Assembly (NCBI GenBank): GCA_905233135.1 | Contig: CAJOCQ010000001.1 | Span: 62,001-126,000, forward strand | Source of the DNA: an uncultured Selenomonadaceae bacterium | Lineage (GTDB): Bacteria > Bacillota > Negativicutes > Selenomonadales > Selenomonadaceae | Direction of reading: 5' to 3' | Length of the DNA stretch: 64,000 nt | Shown here: positions 17,972 through 26,946 of the stretch, piece after piece | Numbering within the stretch: position 1 is the first letter of the stretch | How the letters are laid out: each line of letters begins with the position of its first letter | Notes under the pieces: model-generated | Database searches by the model: none | Told to the model about the DNA's origin: nothing | Seen by the model: the letters and a program-made list of their open reading frames with translations, nothing else | Translations under genes and position numbers: made by a program

Positions 17972-18238
17972 GAGGCGCACAGGACGTGCGCCTCTCGTAC
18001 CCTCGCGCAGGACGCGCGGCACTTAATACTTTGCAAGCTGAAAAATGCAACCCGTCAATGCCGGTAATACGCCCGTCACTAAAGCCGCAGCGTGCGATAA
18101 CTCAGATGCGTAGGAAAAAGTAGAGGCCCCAAAGGGGGCATCCTGTTACTACGTGCGTACAAAAACCGAGCGGCCCTGACGGGCGAAAAAGTTTCTTTCT
18201 TTGCCAGGCGTTTCTTTCTTTTCAAAGAAAGAAATGCC
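17972..18238 (-). repeat. Dispersed structured element, copy D (long form)
   Basis: Reverse-orientation copy. Read on the minus strand: 5' hairpin GGCATTTCTTTC / GAAAGAAACGCC, then the core from CGCCCGTCA (18185 end) to TGACGGGCG (18070 end) with the GCCCC/GGGGC hairpin. A 3' extension GGGTTGCA ... CCGCGCGTCCTGCGCGA follows, and a final terminator-like hairpin GAGGCGCAC/GTGCGCCTC at 17972-17994. Confidence 0.85.
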
Positions 18239-18302
18239 GTATTAGAAAAAATTAAAATTAAAATTTGAATTAACCCCTCAAAAACCTAATCCCTAAATTA
18301 TG

Positions 18303-18331
18303 TTGCAAAGAATTTTCTAAAATTGTAAAAT
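18303..18331 (+). promoter_or_regulatory. Promoter of the FtsA-like gene
   Basis: TTGCAA, a 17-base spacer, then TAAAAT, about 40 bases before the start codon. Confidence 0.65.
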
Positions 18332-18371
18332 AGCAATATAATCTGAAAATTCTAAGCGAGGTGAAATTTTA

Positions 18372-20840
18372 ATGCCACCAAAAACAAACGAAACGCCCGA
18401 AACTGAACAAAAACCAAAAACTAAACGCACTCGTACAAAAAAAGTTGTCGAAGGGGAAAACGCGGCGGCTGAACCCAAGCCTAAACGCACGCGCACTAAA
18501 AAAACTCCCGCAAATAAAACTGCAACGCCGCAAGTTGAAACGCCAAAAGTTGAGGAGCTTGACTACAGAAATAACGGCAAAGAAAAAATTTTTGCGCTGG
18601 ACATCGGCACGCGCAGCGTTATAGGGATTGTTGCCGAATTGGAAAGCAACGGCAAACTGAATATCATTGCAACGCACCGCGAAGAACATAAAACCCGCGC
18701 AATGCTTGACGGGCAAATTCACGACGTGCCGCAAGTTGCCGCCGTTTTAAGTTCCGTCCGTACAACTTTAGAAGACCGCGTCGGCGAATTGAAAAGCGCG
18801 GCAGTTGCAGCCGCAGGGCGTGCGCTTTATACAATGACTGCCGAAGCTGAAATGGAATTGCGCGGCGTCATTACGCTTGAACTTCAAAATAATTTGGACT
18901 TCGCCGGCGTGCAACTTGCACAATCCCAACTTGCCAATTCGCAATTAATTTCCGAACAAACAAGTTATTATTGCGTAGGTTTCAGCGTCATAAGCTACGA
19001 ACTCGACGGCATTAAATTAAAAAGTTTGGTAGGACAGCGCGGCAAACTTGCCAAAGTCAAAGTTATTGCAACTTTCCTGCCGCGTCAAGTTATTGATTCA
19101 ATGCAAAGTGCTTTGCGCTATTCCAATCTGGAAATGCGTGCGCTTACGCTTGAACCTATCGCCGCAATAAATGTTCTTATCCCGCCGACAATGCGCCATT
19201 TGAATTTGGTACTTGTTGACATTGGCGCGGGCACTTCGGACGTTGCTATTACAAAGGGCGGCGCGGTCATTGCTTATGGAATGGTGCCAGTTGCAGGCGA
19301 CGAAGTTACTGAAACTCTTTCGCAAAAATTTCTGTTAGATTTCAACGTTGCCGAAAATGTTAAACGCAAGGCGGCGAACGGCGAAGACGGCACTTTTACA
19401 GATATTTTGGGAATAACGCACGAATTTACCGCGCAGGAAATTGTTGAAGCTGTCGATGACACCGTTAAAAATTTGGCGGAACAAATTGCAAAAACTATTC
19501 TTGAATTAAATGCAAATGAAACGCCGCAAGCAATTATGCTCGTCGGCGGCGGAGCTTTATCGCCGGGACTGCCTAAACACGTTGCCGAAGAAATGAAAAT
19601 GCCAGAAATGCGCGTTGGTGTTCGACGCCCCGATATTGTTGACGGAATTATAAATATTCCGCGTGAACTTTTTATGCCCGACGCCGTGACGCCGCTTGGA
19701 ATTTTAAAAATTGCAACGATTAACACTTTGCATTTTTTGACGGTGTACATTAACGACGAAGAATTTGCACTTTTCCATTTCCAAAAATTAACAGTAAGCG
19801 ATGCGCTTTTAAATGCAGGCGTTCAACTGCGTAAACTTAACGGCAAACCCGGATTAGGTTTAATGATTTACATTGAGGGCGAAAAGAAATTTTATCCCGG
19901 CAGTATGGGCGAAGTTGCAAAGTTGACTGTTGACGGCGAAGAGGCAACGCTTGAAACGCCTTTAAAAAATAATTGTCATATAGTTGTTGAACGCGGCGCG
20001 GACGGCGTTACGCCCGTGCTTGAGTTAAAAGACGTTATCGAAGAGTTGCCAAGTTTCAAAATTAAAATCAACGGCGAAGAAAAAGAAGTTGCCGCCAAAG
20101 TTACAGTCAATGACGAATTCAGCTTTATGAATCGTGTTTTGCAGGACGGCGACGAAATAAGAATTTTAATGCCTACAACTATCGGTGAAGTTTTGCGCTT
20201 TACGGGTTATTCTCCAACGGGGCAAAAAATTCGCTACAAACTCAACGGCAAAAATTTAAGCTACGTTTGTACGCCAAAAATTTTAATGAACGAAATGGAA
20301 GTTAAACTTTCTTTGCCCGTGCATGACGGCGACAGTATCGAATATAATCCCAATGATACTCCGAAAGTTTCTGACGTGTTGAATATTTCGGGGATAAATT
20401 CTTCAGTGAAAATTTACTATTCGGGCGAAGAATATTTTATCCCTACAATTACGGATTTGGATTTAATGATTAACGGCAGACCGGGCAATTTGAACACGCT
20501 GATTAATGACGGCGCAACCATTGAATATAAAAAATTTGAGCGGCGCGATATTACTGTTAGCGACGCACTTTTGGCGATTGACTTTAAGCCGCCGAATCCA
20601 AAGACAAGAATTAATTTTGAAATAAAAGTCAACGGCAAAGACGCCGAATTTGCCGACACAATGCGCGAAGGCGATACTTTGGAAGTTATTTTAAAGTCGC
20701 ATGACGGCACAATTATTTCTTCTGACAGTACGATTGAAATTCCGTTTCAAGGCGTCGGCGAACCGATGACGCCCGAAACTATCAAAGAAATTTCCGAAAA
20801 GCGCAAATTAACTATTCGGGATTTTATTCGCAACTATTGA
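18372..20840 (+). CDS. FtsA-like actin-fold ATPase with basic N-terminal tail and beta-rich C-terminal extension
   Basis: 822 aa cytoplasmic protein. Residues 1-~65 are a charged, likely disordered tail with a repeated lysine/arginine motif (KRTRTKK twice). Residues ~70-450 form an FtsA/PilM-type actin-like ATPase: phosphate 1 IFALDIGTRSVIGIVA, phosphate 2 LVLVDIGAGTSDVAIT, adenosine motif AIMLVGGGALSPGLP. The remaining ~370 residues contain several similar segments (KLTVSDALLNAG, ITVSDALLAID, PKVSDVLNISG) alternating with beta-strand-like stretches and DGD turns, suggesting repeated beta-grasp (ubiquitin-like/ThiS-like) modules. Too long for standard FtsA (~420 aa). A role in division or envelope assembly is inferred from the ATPase core only. 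ATG start after GCGAGGTG. Confidence 0.75.
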   Translation: MPPKTNETPETEQKPKTKRTRTKKVVEGENAAAEPKPKRTRTKKTPANKTATPQVETPKVEELDYRNNGKEKIFALDIGTRSVIGIVAELESNGKLNIIATHREEHKTRAMLDGQIHDVPQVAAVLSSVRTTLEDRVGELKSAAVAAAGRALYTMTAEAEMELRGVITLELQNNLDFAGVQLAQSQLANSQLISEQTSYYCVGFSVISYELDGIKLKSLVGQRGKLAKVKVIATFLPRQVIDSMQSALRYSNLEMRALTLEPIAAINVLIPPTMRHLNLVLVDIGAGTSDVAITKGGAVIAYGMVPVAGDEVTETLSQKFLLDFNVAENVKRKAANGEDGTFTDILGITHEFTAQEIVEAVDDTVKNLAEQIAKTILELNANETPQAIMLVGGGALSPGLPKHVAEEMKMPEMRVGVRRPDIVDGIINIPRELFMPDAVTPLGILKIATINTLHFLTVYINDEEFALFHFQKLTVSDALLNAGVQLRKLNGKPGLGLMIYIEGEKKFYPGSMGEVAKLTVDGEEATLETPLKNNCHIVVERGADGVTPVLELKDVIEELPSFKIKINGEEKEVAAKVTVNDEFSFMNRVLQDGDEIRILMPTTIGEVLRFTGYSPTGQKIRYKLNGKNLSYVCTPKILMNEMEVKLSLPVHDGDSIEYNPNDTPKVSDVLNISGINSSVKIYYSGEEYFIPTITDLDLMINGRPGNLNTLINDGATIEYKKFERRDITVSDALLAIDFKPPNPKTRINFEIKVNGKDAEFADTMREGDTLEVILKSHDGTIISSDSTIEIPFQGVGEPMTPETIKEISEKRKLTIRDFIRNY

Positions 20841-20892
20841 ATTTTTTAATTATTTATTGTAAAATTATTTTAAAATTAAGGAGGTTTTAACA

Positions 20893-21870
20893 TTGAAATT
20901 TTTAGAAAAAATAAAAAGCCGCAAGCTGTCAAAAACTTTGGCGGCAGTAGCGGCAGGCGGTATGTTATTTTTCGGCGCGGGAAATTTGGCGGAAGCTGAC
21001 AGCAATTCTGAATTTGCATTCCGCCAAGCTTACCTTGCATCCGCGCAAGATAACCGCGTTTTTCGTCAAAATATAGTTTTCTTCGGTACAACTTTCCACG
21101 TTGACATTAACAGTTCGGGGCAAATTTTGCGCGACGCTTCAATGAGAATGAACGGCAACATTAATTGGGAATATACCAACCCTTCAAACAATATCACACA
21201 AAATAATACAATGCCGTTTTATTTGACGCAGAATGGCGCAGAAATGACGCTTTACGTACAACGCCAAAATAAATGGAGTAAATTTTTATTGCCGGGCATT
21301 CCCGCAGGTTTTGCAAATGATTTAAAATCCACTGATGTTTCTACTCTGCAAGAAAATCTTCAGCTTGTTAAAGACGTTGAACTCTTCCGCGAAAATGACA
21401 CTCAACAAATTTTCAATATAACTTTTGACGGCAAAAAACTTTCTGACCGTATGCAAAGTTATTCCAAAGCTCAAGACACCACCGAACTTTCAGCCGATGA
21501 AGTTGCCACCCAACAAAGATTTTTCAACAATCTTAATGCCGCCCTTCAAACAACCGATGTAAAATGCACGTGGACTGTTGACAAGGTAAAAAATCAAACT
21601 GTTACAGCCGTTATTGATTTTACTGATTTAATGCGCGCGTACGCCAAAAATGTTCTGGACGATTCAGCCGCCGGCAAAATTGTTTTGAGCGACGAAGACA
21701 GAATGTTAATGGACACAATCGGCTATTACAGCGAATTTCATTATTCAATAAGCTATTCAGATGCAAAATTGAATTTCAACTTGCCGAGTGCTGCGCAAAA
21801 AGCCGCCGTCAACAATAATGTTTTCCAAGATTTATTTAACGATATGACAACTTCAGTTAATAAAAGATAA
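20893..21870 (+). CDS. Exported protein of unknown function
   Basis: 325 aa. A signal peptide is clear: basic start KFLEKIKSRKLSK, hydrophobic AAVAAGGMLFFGAG, and a likely cut after NLAEA. The mature part is hydrophilic with alternating strands (IVFFGTTFHVDINSSGQ, MTLYVQRQNKWSKFLLPG, IFNITFDGKKLSDRM), a pattern like lipoprotein-carrier-type beta proteins, but I do not recognise a family. Starts with TTG after AAGGAGG, 52 bases after the FtsA-like gene, so the two may be co-transcribed. Two cell-envelope genes in a row hint at an envelope role. Confidence 0.7.
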   Translation: MKFLEKIKSRKLSKTLAAVAAGGMLFFGAGNLAEADSNSEFAFRQAYLASAQDNRVFRQNIVFFGTTFHVDINSSGQILRDASMRMNGNINWEYTNPSNNITQNNTMPFYLTQNGAEMTLYVQRQNKWSKFLLPGIPAGFANDLKSTDVSTLQENLQLVKDVELFRENDTQQIFNITFDGKKLSDRMQSYSKAQDTTELSADEVATQQRFFNNLNAALQTTDVKCTWTVDKVKNQTVTAVIDFTDLMRAYAKNVLDDSAAGKIVLSDEDRMLMDTIGYYSEFHYSISYSDAKLNFNLPSAAQKAAVNNNVFQDLFNDMTTSVNKR

Positions 21871-21900
21871 ATTTTAGTGAGGAAAAATTTTTAAATTTTT

Positions 21901-22941
21901 TTACAAAAGATTAATACTGATTGAGAAAAAAATTTGCCCGTCATTTTCGGAAGAATTTTTCAACTTGACTTTGGGCGAAACGTATTTTTTTAAACGATAC
22001 AGATAAACTTTCACGGCGTCCGGTGAATCTGCAACTCCTTCGAGTTCCAAATTTTCGTCGGACGCTTTTACTTTGCTTAAAATTATTTTGCCGTCAGCGA
22101 TTTTGCCGAGTTTGACAAGCGCGTTAAAATTTTTGAAATTTACTCCCTGCGCGGCGATTATCGAATTTAAGGCGGCTGATTTCGCCGTAGCGGCGTCGAA
22201 GTCTTCTTTCAGGTTATTTATATCGTCAAAAGTTTCAAAGCGCGTATGAGCCGTTTCTGCGCGTTTGAGAGCCGAATGATAATCTGAAAAAAGTTTTGCT
22301 GAAAAACCTGTAAGCGCAATAAAAAAAATTGCCGCCGCCGTCAAGGTAATTTTTTTGACGTTCCAAGCAGAAATTTTTTCAGCAAGAATATTCGGCGACT
22401 TGTTATTACGCAAAATATCTGCGGCGAAAATTGCGCGGTTAAAGGGCGTCAACGGTCTTTCTTCGTTAATCAAATTTGCGGGAATTGCGGTTAATGCGCA
22501 AAGTTGCATAGAATTTTTATCGAAGGCGGAAATATATTCTTCGACAATCGCCGCGTTGAGAGCTTCCATCCAAATTTCATCGTTGAATTTTAGCGAAGTG
22601 TAGCGGGCGTCTTTGCCGACGTTTGCCGCCGCCCAAATTTTTACCGCGTTTGCAATTTCATTGGCGGGAATATTTTTAAATTCTGTTTGAAAAGTTGCCG
22701 CCTCGCCTTCGCGCAGGGTAAACGCAACTTTTGAAATTTTCCAGCCGCGCTTGTTGCAGAAAAGTTTTATTTTCGTTGCAAGCTGTTCAACAAAAGGCGT
22801 TTTGTCGTTTAAATCGACTTCAAAATTAATTTCGGCGGTTTCAATATTTTCTGCAAGCCGCGCCAAAAATATTTTTTCGTCTTCGTAGTACACGCCCAAA
22901 ATTTCGCTCAAATCTTCGCGGAAAAAATTTAGTATGTTCAT
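21901..22941 (-). CDS. GspL/PilM-PilN-like membrane protein
   Basis: 346 aa with one transmembrane segment near residues 197-218 (ITLTAAAIFFIALTGFSAKLF). The N-terminal ~180 residues are soluble and mixed alpha/beta (LGVYYEDEKIFLARLAEN; KISKVAFTLREGEAATFQTEF), similar in layout to the cytoplasmic part of GspL or PilM. After the membrane helix comes a coiled-coil-like stretch (RAETAHTRFETFDDINNLKEDFDAATAKSAAL in part) and a small domain (IILSKVKASDENLELEGVADSP) that matches PilN/GspL periplasmic ends. Other type II/IV pilus genes are absent nearby. ATG start after AAAGGAC. The assignment is by architecture. Confidence 0.5.
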   Translation of the reverse strand: MNILNFFREDLSEILGVYYEDEKIFLARLAENIETAEINFEVDLNDKTPFVEQLATKIKLFCNKRGWKISKVAFTLREGEAATFQTEFKNIPANEIANAVKIWAAANVGKDARYTSLKFNDEIWMEALNAAIVEEYISAFDKNSMQLCALTAIPANLINEERPLTPFNRAIFAADILRNNKSPNILAEKISAWNVKKITLTAAAIFFIALTGFSAKLFSDYHSALKRAETAHTRFETFDDINNLKEDFDAATAKSAALNSIIAAQGVNFKNFNALVKLGKIADGKIILSKVKASDENLELEGVADSPDAVKVYLYRLKKYVSPKVKLKNSSENDGQIFFSISINLL

Positions 22942-22997
22942 TGGAAGTCCTTTTATATTTTAGAAAGTATTTTTAATATTAAGTTTTTATCTTAAAT

Positions 22998-23240
22998 GTA
23001 CTTTCTTTTTTCCGAAGCAAAAAAAGAAAGTACCAAAGAAAAAGTGCTTTTTCTTTCGCCCGTCAGGCCGCTCGGTTTCAAAAACGCTCGTAGTAAGTGA
23101 GCCCCTTTTGGGGGCGCAAACTTTTTCCTACGCTTCTAAAAAATAGTAAGCTGCGGCTGGGAGACGGGCGTATTACAAGCATTAACAGGTTGCAATTTTC
23201 GGATTAATAGTTAGAAATTGCCGCGCGTCCTGCGCGAGGT
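22998..23240 (+). repeat. Dispersed structured element, copy B (long form)
   Basis: 5' hairpin GTACTTTC...GAAAGTAC (22998-23033), core CGCCCGTCA (23057) to GACGGGCG (23170), and 3' extension with AGGTTGCA and CCGCGCGTCCTGCGCGAG up to about 23240. The 5' hairpin is identical to copy A. A further hairpin (GGCGGC/GCCGC) with a T run overlaps the end of the CorC/HlyC gene. Confidence 0.85.
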
Positions 23241-23256
23241 TTTCGGCGGCTTCGCA

Positions 23257-24591
23257 TCACGCTTCGCCGCTTTTTTCCTCAAAATTTTTCTTTGCAACGC
23301 GCAATAAAATTCTTGTGATTCTTACGCCATCAATTTCTTCAACGTAAAAAGTATTTCCTTCAAAGGAGGCAGTTTGCCCAACGCGCGGCTCGCCGCCGAT
23401 TCTGTCAGAAAGCCAGCCGCCTACCGTGTCAACGTCTTCATCTTTTATTTCAATGTCAAATTCGTCTTCCAAATCCTCAAGTAACATTTTTGCGTCAATC
23501 GAAAATAAATTTTCCGCGCGCTTTTCAATGTCAGCGCGTTCTTCGTCAAATTCGTCCTGAATATCCCCGACAAGTTCCTCAACAATATCTTCAATCGTTA
23601 CCATTCCCGAAGTACTGCCGTATTCGTCAACAACTATTGCAAGCTGCGAACGATTTTTTTGCATCATCTTTAGCAAAACGCTAACGTCCATAACTTCAGG
23701 AACAACGAAAACTTTTCTTGCAAGTTTCGTTAAATTCGGCTTTAATTTTTTTTCGCCGGCAAGCCGCCAAGAAATTAAATCTTTGACGTGCAAAAAGCCT
23801 ATGATATGGTCTTTGTCCTCGTTGCAAATCGGGTAGCGCGTCATTTCTTCTTCAAGCATAATTTGCAAATTTTCTTCATAAGTTTTATTTGTGTACAGGC
23901 AAACCATATCCGTACGCGGCACCATAATTTCACGCACACTCAATTCTGTAAAATCAAAAACATTATCGACAAAATCAACTTCGGTATCGTCAACCAATCC
24001 TTGCTTGTGACTTTCTTCCATAAGCAGGCGAATTTCTTCGGGGTTATGTGCAACTTCTTCGCCGCCCGCCTGCAAGCCCAAATGTTTTGAAACAAAACTT
24101 GCAGTTGCATTCAGCATTATTACGAAAGGGTACATTATTTTCCAGAAAATCAGCATTGGCAGGGCGATTGACAACAAAATTTTTTCAGTGCTTGAAATTG
24201 CCATTGATTTTGGCGTTAATTCGCCTAAAATAATGTGCGCGGCGGTTATCAATGAAAATGCAAGCGCAAATGAAATTGTATGTTCCAAAGTTTCGCCCAA
24301 GCCGAGCGAATGTGTAAGCGGCTTTATTAATTCTGCCACGAAAGGTTCGCCGACCCAACCTAAGCCGAGCGATGCTAAAGTTATTCCAAGTTGCGTTACT
24401 GATAATGCTTCGTCCAGTTCGTCTGTTAATTTTTTGGCGTAAACGGCGCGCTTGTTGCCTTCCGCAATTAAAGTTTCAAGCCTTGACGGGCGCATTTTCA
24501 CGCAACAAAATTCCGCCGCTACAAAAAAGCCGTTCATTCCGATTAAAAAAAATACCAATAAAAAATTTAATAGTATTGGGACAACGTCCAA
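23257..24591 (-). CDS. CorC/HlyC-family (CNNM-type) ion transport or efflux protein
   Basis: 444 aa inner-membrane protein. Residues 1-~185 form the DUF21/CNNM membrane domain (LLVFFLIGMNGFFVAAEFCCVKMR; VTQLGITLASLGLGWVGEPF; ISFALAFSLITAAHIILGELTPKSMAI). Next is a CBS pair near 210-330 (VREIMVPRTDMVCLYTNKTYEE; RSQLAIVVDEYGSTSGMVTIEDIVEELVGDI). The C-terminal CorC_HlyC domain has DTVGGWLSDRIGGEPRVGQ. Family members are linked to magnesium/cobalt handling; the name hemolysin is historical. TTG start after GGAAGGAG. Codes toward element B. Confidence 0.88.
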   Translation of the reverse strand: MDVVPILLNFLLVFFLIGMNGFFVAAEFCCVKMRPSRLETLIAEGNKRAVYAKKLTDELDEALSVTQLGITLASLGLGWVGEPFVAELIKPLTHSLGLGETLEHTISFALAFSLITAAHIILGELTPKSMAISSTEKILLSIALPMLIFWKIMYPFVIMLNATASFVSKHLGLQAGGEEVAHNPEEIRLLMEESHKQGLVDDTEVDFVDNVFDFTELSVREIMVPRTDMVCLYTNKTYEENLQIMLEEEMTRYPICNEDKDHIIGFLHVKDLISWRLAGEKKLKPNLTKLARKVFVVPEVMDVSVLLKMMQKNRSQLAIVVDEYGSTSGMVTIEDIVEELVGDIQDEFDEERADIEKRAENLFSIDAKMLLEDLEDEFDIEIKDEDVDTVGGWLSDRIGGEPRVGQTASFEGNTFYVEEIDGVRITRILLRVAKKNFEEKSGEA

Positions 24592-24617
24592 AGAAAATTT
24601 CTCCTTCCAGTCGAAAT

Positions 24618-24700
24618 TATAAAGACTAAGGGATAAAGCCTAAGACTTAGGAATTTTTTTCCACTAGCCCCTATTATTTAGGCTTTAGTCTTTTTAAAGT
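24618..24700. repeat. Paired inverted heptamer arrays upstream of ttcA-like gene
   Basis: Forward units AAGACTA, AGGGATA, AAGCCTA, AGACTTA, then a T-rich spacer, then the inverse: on the other strand AAGACTA, AAGCCTA, AATAATA, GGGGCTA. The halves can form a long imperfect hairpin. Confidence 0.75.
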
Positions 24701-24741
24701 TTAAGGATTTTTTTATTATAACATAAGGGAGCGAATTTATT

Positions 24742-25530
24742 TTGAATTTAATTTTGCCGAAACAAATTTTTAGTAAGGTAATGCGCGCGGTTGTTGAATT
24801 TGATATGATTCAAGACGGCGATAAAATTTTAATAGGGCTGTCGGGCGGCAAAGACAGTTTAGTTTTAAGTTACGCGCTTGCAACTTTGAAACAACGTACG
24901 CAGAAAAAATTTTCGTTGTCTGCAATTACAATCAATCCCCAATTCGACAACGATTTTATTTCTGCCGCCGAAAAGTTGAAAAGTTTTTGCGCCGCGCTGG
25001 AAATTCCATACCAAATTCACAACGTCGATATTTTTTCTGCAATTCAATCAAGCAATAAAAATCCGTGCTTTACCTGCGCGTATTTTCGCCGCGCTGCAAT
25101 TAACCGCCTTGCAAACGAACTCGGCGCAAATAAAGTTGCCTACGCGCACCATTTGGACGACGCGGTGGAAACTTTTTTTATGAGTTTACTTTCAAGCGGA
25201 CAACTTACAACTTTTACGCCGAAAACTTTTTTGAGCCGCACAAATATTACCGTCATTCGCCCGCTCGTTTACCTGCGCGAATTTCAAATTGTAAGTTTTG
25301 CAAAAGAAAAAAATTTTGACGTTGTAAAATCGCCTTGCCCCTTCGACGGCAAGACTAACCGCCAAAATATTAAAAATCTTATTAAGGAATTGGGAAAATC
25401 TTTTCCTGATTTATTTGAACATTTGGCGGCGGCAATGCGTGAAAATTCTATCGGCGAACTTTGGAGCGCACCAAAAACTCAAGCCGAAATGCGCAAAATT
25501 TATTTTTCCTACGTCAACAAAAAAATTTAA
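24742..25530 (+). CDS. TtcA-family tRNA 2-thiolation ATPase
   Basis: 262 aa PP-loop enzyme of the TtcA/TilS superfamily; TtcA makes 2-thiocytidine at position 32 of tRNAs with an iron-sulphur cluster. The PP-loop is GLSGGKDSLVLSYAL near residue 34. The family cysteine pair is PCFTCAYFRRAAINRLA near 107-110, followed by AYAHHLDDAVETFFMSLLSSG. A third cysteine is available in VKSPCPFDGKTNRQ. TTG start after AAGGGAG. It is convergent with the HD-GYP gene and their ends overlap by 4 bases. Confidence 0.82.
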   Translation: MNLILPKQIFSKVMRAVVEFDMIQDGDKILIGLSGGKDSLVLSYALATLKQRTQKKFSLSAITINPQFDNDFISAAEKLKSFCAALEIPYQIHNVDIFSAIQSSNKNPCFTCAYFRRAAINRLANELGANKVAYAHHLDDAVETFFMSLLSSGQLTTFTPKTFLSRTNITVIRPLVYLREFQIVSFAKEKNFDVVKSPCPFDGKTNRQNIKNLIKELGKSFPDLFEHLAAAMRENSIGELWSAPKTQAEMRKIYFSYVNKKI

Positions 25531-26585
25531 CCTTTAATGCTGTATTCGACAATTAAAATTTCCCTGTTCTTGTTCAAGTCAAATTCGGTTTCATCTTCAA
25601 GTTGAATGACGGGCAACGACGCAAAATCTTTAGGGAAGAAGACAACTTTTCCCTTTTGCCCGTTGCTTAAAGTTACTTGAGAGCCAATCAAATGGTCTTT
25701 CAGCGTGTTTATAAACGGCATACAAACGAACGGGTCATAATGTGCATATTGTTCTTTGGCAAGCAAGCTCAGCGCGTCAAACGGCGTTTTTTTGACGAAG
25801 CCGGGACGCTCCGCCATTAATCTGTCGTAAGCGTCGGCAACCGCAATTATTTTTGCGAATTGGTGCATATCCTTGCCGCGTATACCTAGCGGAAATCCCG
25901 TACCGTTCATAAATTCGTGGTGTTGAAAAACTACCATTGGAATTGGCGGCTCAAATTTCCAGCCCTGTAACAGCGTGCGCCCTATTTGAGAATGTGTTTT
26001 GTAAAGTTGCAATTCATTGCCCTGTAAATCTGCGGGATGTTTTATCAGAAATTGTACGGGAAATTTAAATTTGCCGACGTCATGCAAAAAAGCCGCCGTT
26101 ACAATCGTTTTTATATCGTTCCATTCCAACTTCATCCACTTTGCAATAATGCCCGCAAAAATTGCCACGCGCTCGCCGTGATATGAAAGTTCGGGCGTTG
26201 AATTGCTCAAGCTGAATAAAAAATTCATTGACGAAGGATTATCGATAAGCGGTAAAAGTTTTGTAACGAGTATTGCGGTTGCAGTTTTAATTTCACCGCC
26301 CGCTTTAACTTCTTCAAAAATTTTGGCGGCAAGCTTGCCGATTTTTTCAAAATCCTGCGCGAAGGAAGAAGTTTTGCTTTTCAACGATAAAGCTTGTTGG
26401 TAAAGCTTGCTTAAATCAAATTCGTCTTTAATTTTTACGCTTGGAATTTGCAAGCTTTTTAAAATGAGGATATGTTTGTTGGTTAGTACGGTATTCGCCA
26501 AAAGTAACACGACAAATTCAGAATTTATGACGCTTTGCGCGACAATCATTCCCGGCTTCAGCTTTTCTACCTCAACATCCTTCAA
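25527..26585 (-). CDS. HD-GYP domain protein (probable cyclic-di-GMP phosphodiesterase)
   Basis: 352 aa. The N-terminal ~60 residues (VEKLKPGMIVAQSVINSEF) resemble the small domain that precedes many HD-GYP proteins. The HD-GYP core follows: YHGERVAIFAGIIAKWM near 133, the HD pair FLHDVGKFKFP near 167, FQHHEFMNGTGFPLGIRGKDM near 222 (GTGFP for the GYP motif), and IIAVADAYDRLMAERPG. A C-terminal beta region (GSQVTLSNGQKGKVVFFPK) completes it. No receiver domain or membrane helix. Likely controls the motile/sessile switch in this flagellated organism. TTG start after GGGGAGG. Confidence 0.86.
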   Translation of the reverse strand: MKDVEVEKLKPGMIVAQSVINSEFVVLLLANTVLTNKHILILKSLQIPSVKIKDEFDLSKLYQQALSLKSKTSSFAQDFEKIGKLAAKIFEEVKAGGEIKTATAILVTKLLPLIDNPSSMNFLFSLSNSTPELSYHGERVAIFAGIIAKWMKLEWNDIKTIVTAAFLHDVGKFKFPVQFLIKHPADLQGNELQLYKTHSQIGRTLLQGWKFEPPIPMVVFQHHEFMNGTGFPLGIRGKDMHQFAKIIAVADAYDRLMAERPGFVKKTPFDALSLLAKEQYAHYDPFVCMPFINTLKDHLIGSQVTLSNGQKGKVVFFPKDFASLPVIQLEDETEFDLNKNREILIVEYSIKG

Positions 26586-26674
26586 ATTAAAGACCTCCCC
26601 AAAAAACTTGCAAAATATTTTTAAGTATAATTCAAATTAAAAAAAATTACAATTTCGCGCAGTAAAAATTTTTC

Positions 26675-26703
26675 TTGACAATGAAAGATTTTGCGGCTAT
26701 AAT
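26675..26703 (+). promoter_or_regulatory. Consensus promoter of the tRNA-Val pair
   Basis: TTGACA, a 17-base spacer and TATAAT, a perfect match to the housekeeping consensus, 22 bases before the first tRNA. Confidence 0.9.
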
Positions 26704-26724
26704 ACAGATTGTGTTGAAAGACAC

Positions 26725-26801
26725 GGGGTTGTAGCTCAGTTGGTTAGAGTGCCTCGTTGACATCGAGGAGGTCACAGATTCGAGTTCTGTCAGCCCCACC
26801 A
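26725..26801 (+). tRNA. tRNA-Val (GAC)
   Basis: Cloverleaf with acceptor GGGGTTG/CAGCCCC, D-arm GCTCAGTTGGTTAGAGT, anticodon arm CCTCG-TTGACAT-CGAGG (anticodon GAC), T-arm with TTCGAGT, and encoded CCA. Confidence 0.92.
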
Positions 26802-26811
26802 TTTTTTTTGC

Positions 26812-26887
26812 GCTCATTTAGCCCAGTTGGTAGAGCATTTCCGTCACATGGAAGGGGTCGGGGGTTCGAGCCCCTCAATGAGCACCA
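26812..26887 (+). tRNA. tRNA-Val (CAC)
   Basis: Acceptor GCTCATT/AATGAGC, anticodon arm TTTCC-GTCACAT-GGAAG (anticodon CAC), T-arm GGGGG-TTCGAGC-CCCTC, encoded CCA. Ten bases after the first tRNA-Val, so the pair is one transcript. Confidence 0.9.
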
Positions 26888-26916
26888 ATATTGAAAATTT
26901 TTTTGAAATAAATTTG

Positions 26917-26946
26917 CGTCGCAATGTAAAAGTTGCGGCGTTTTTT
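26917..26946 (+). terminator. Terminator of the tRNA-Val operon
   Basis: CGTCGCAA / TTGCGGCG stem (one G-T pair) followed by six T. Confidence 0.8.
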
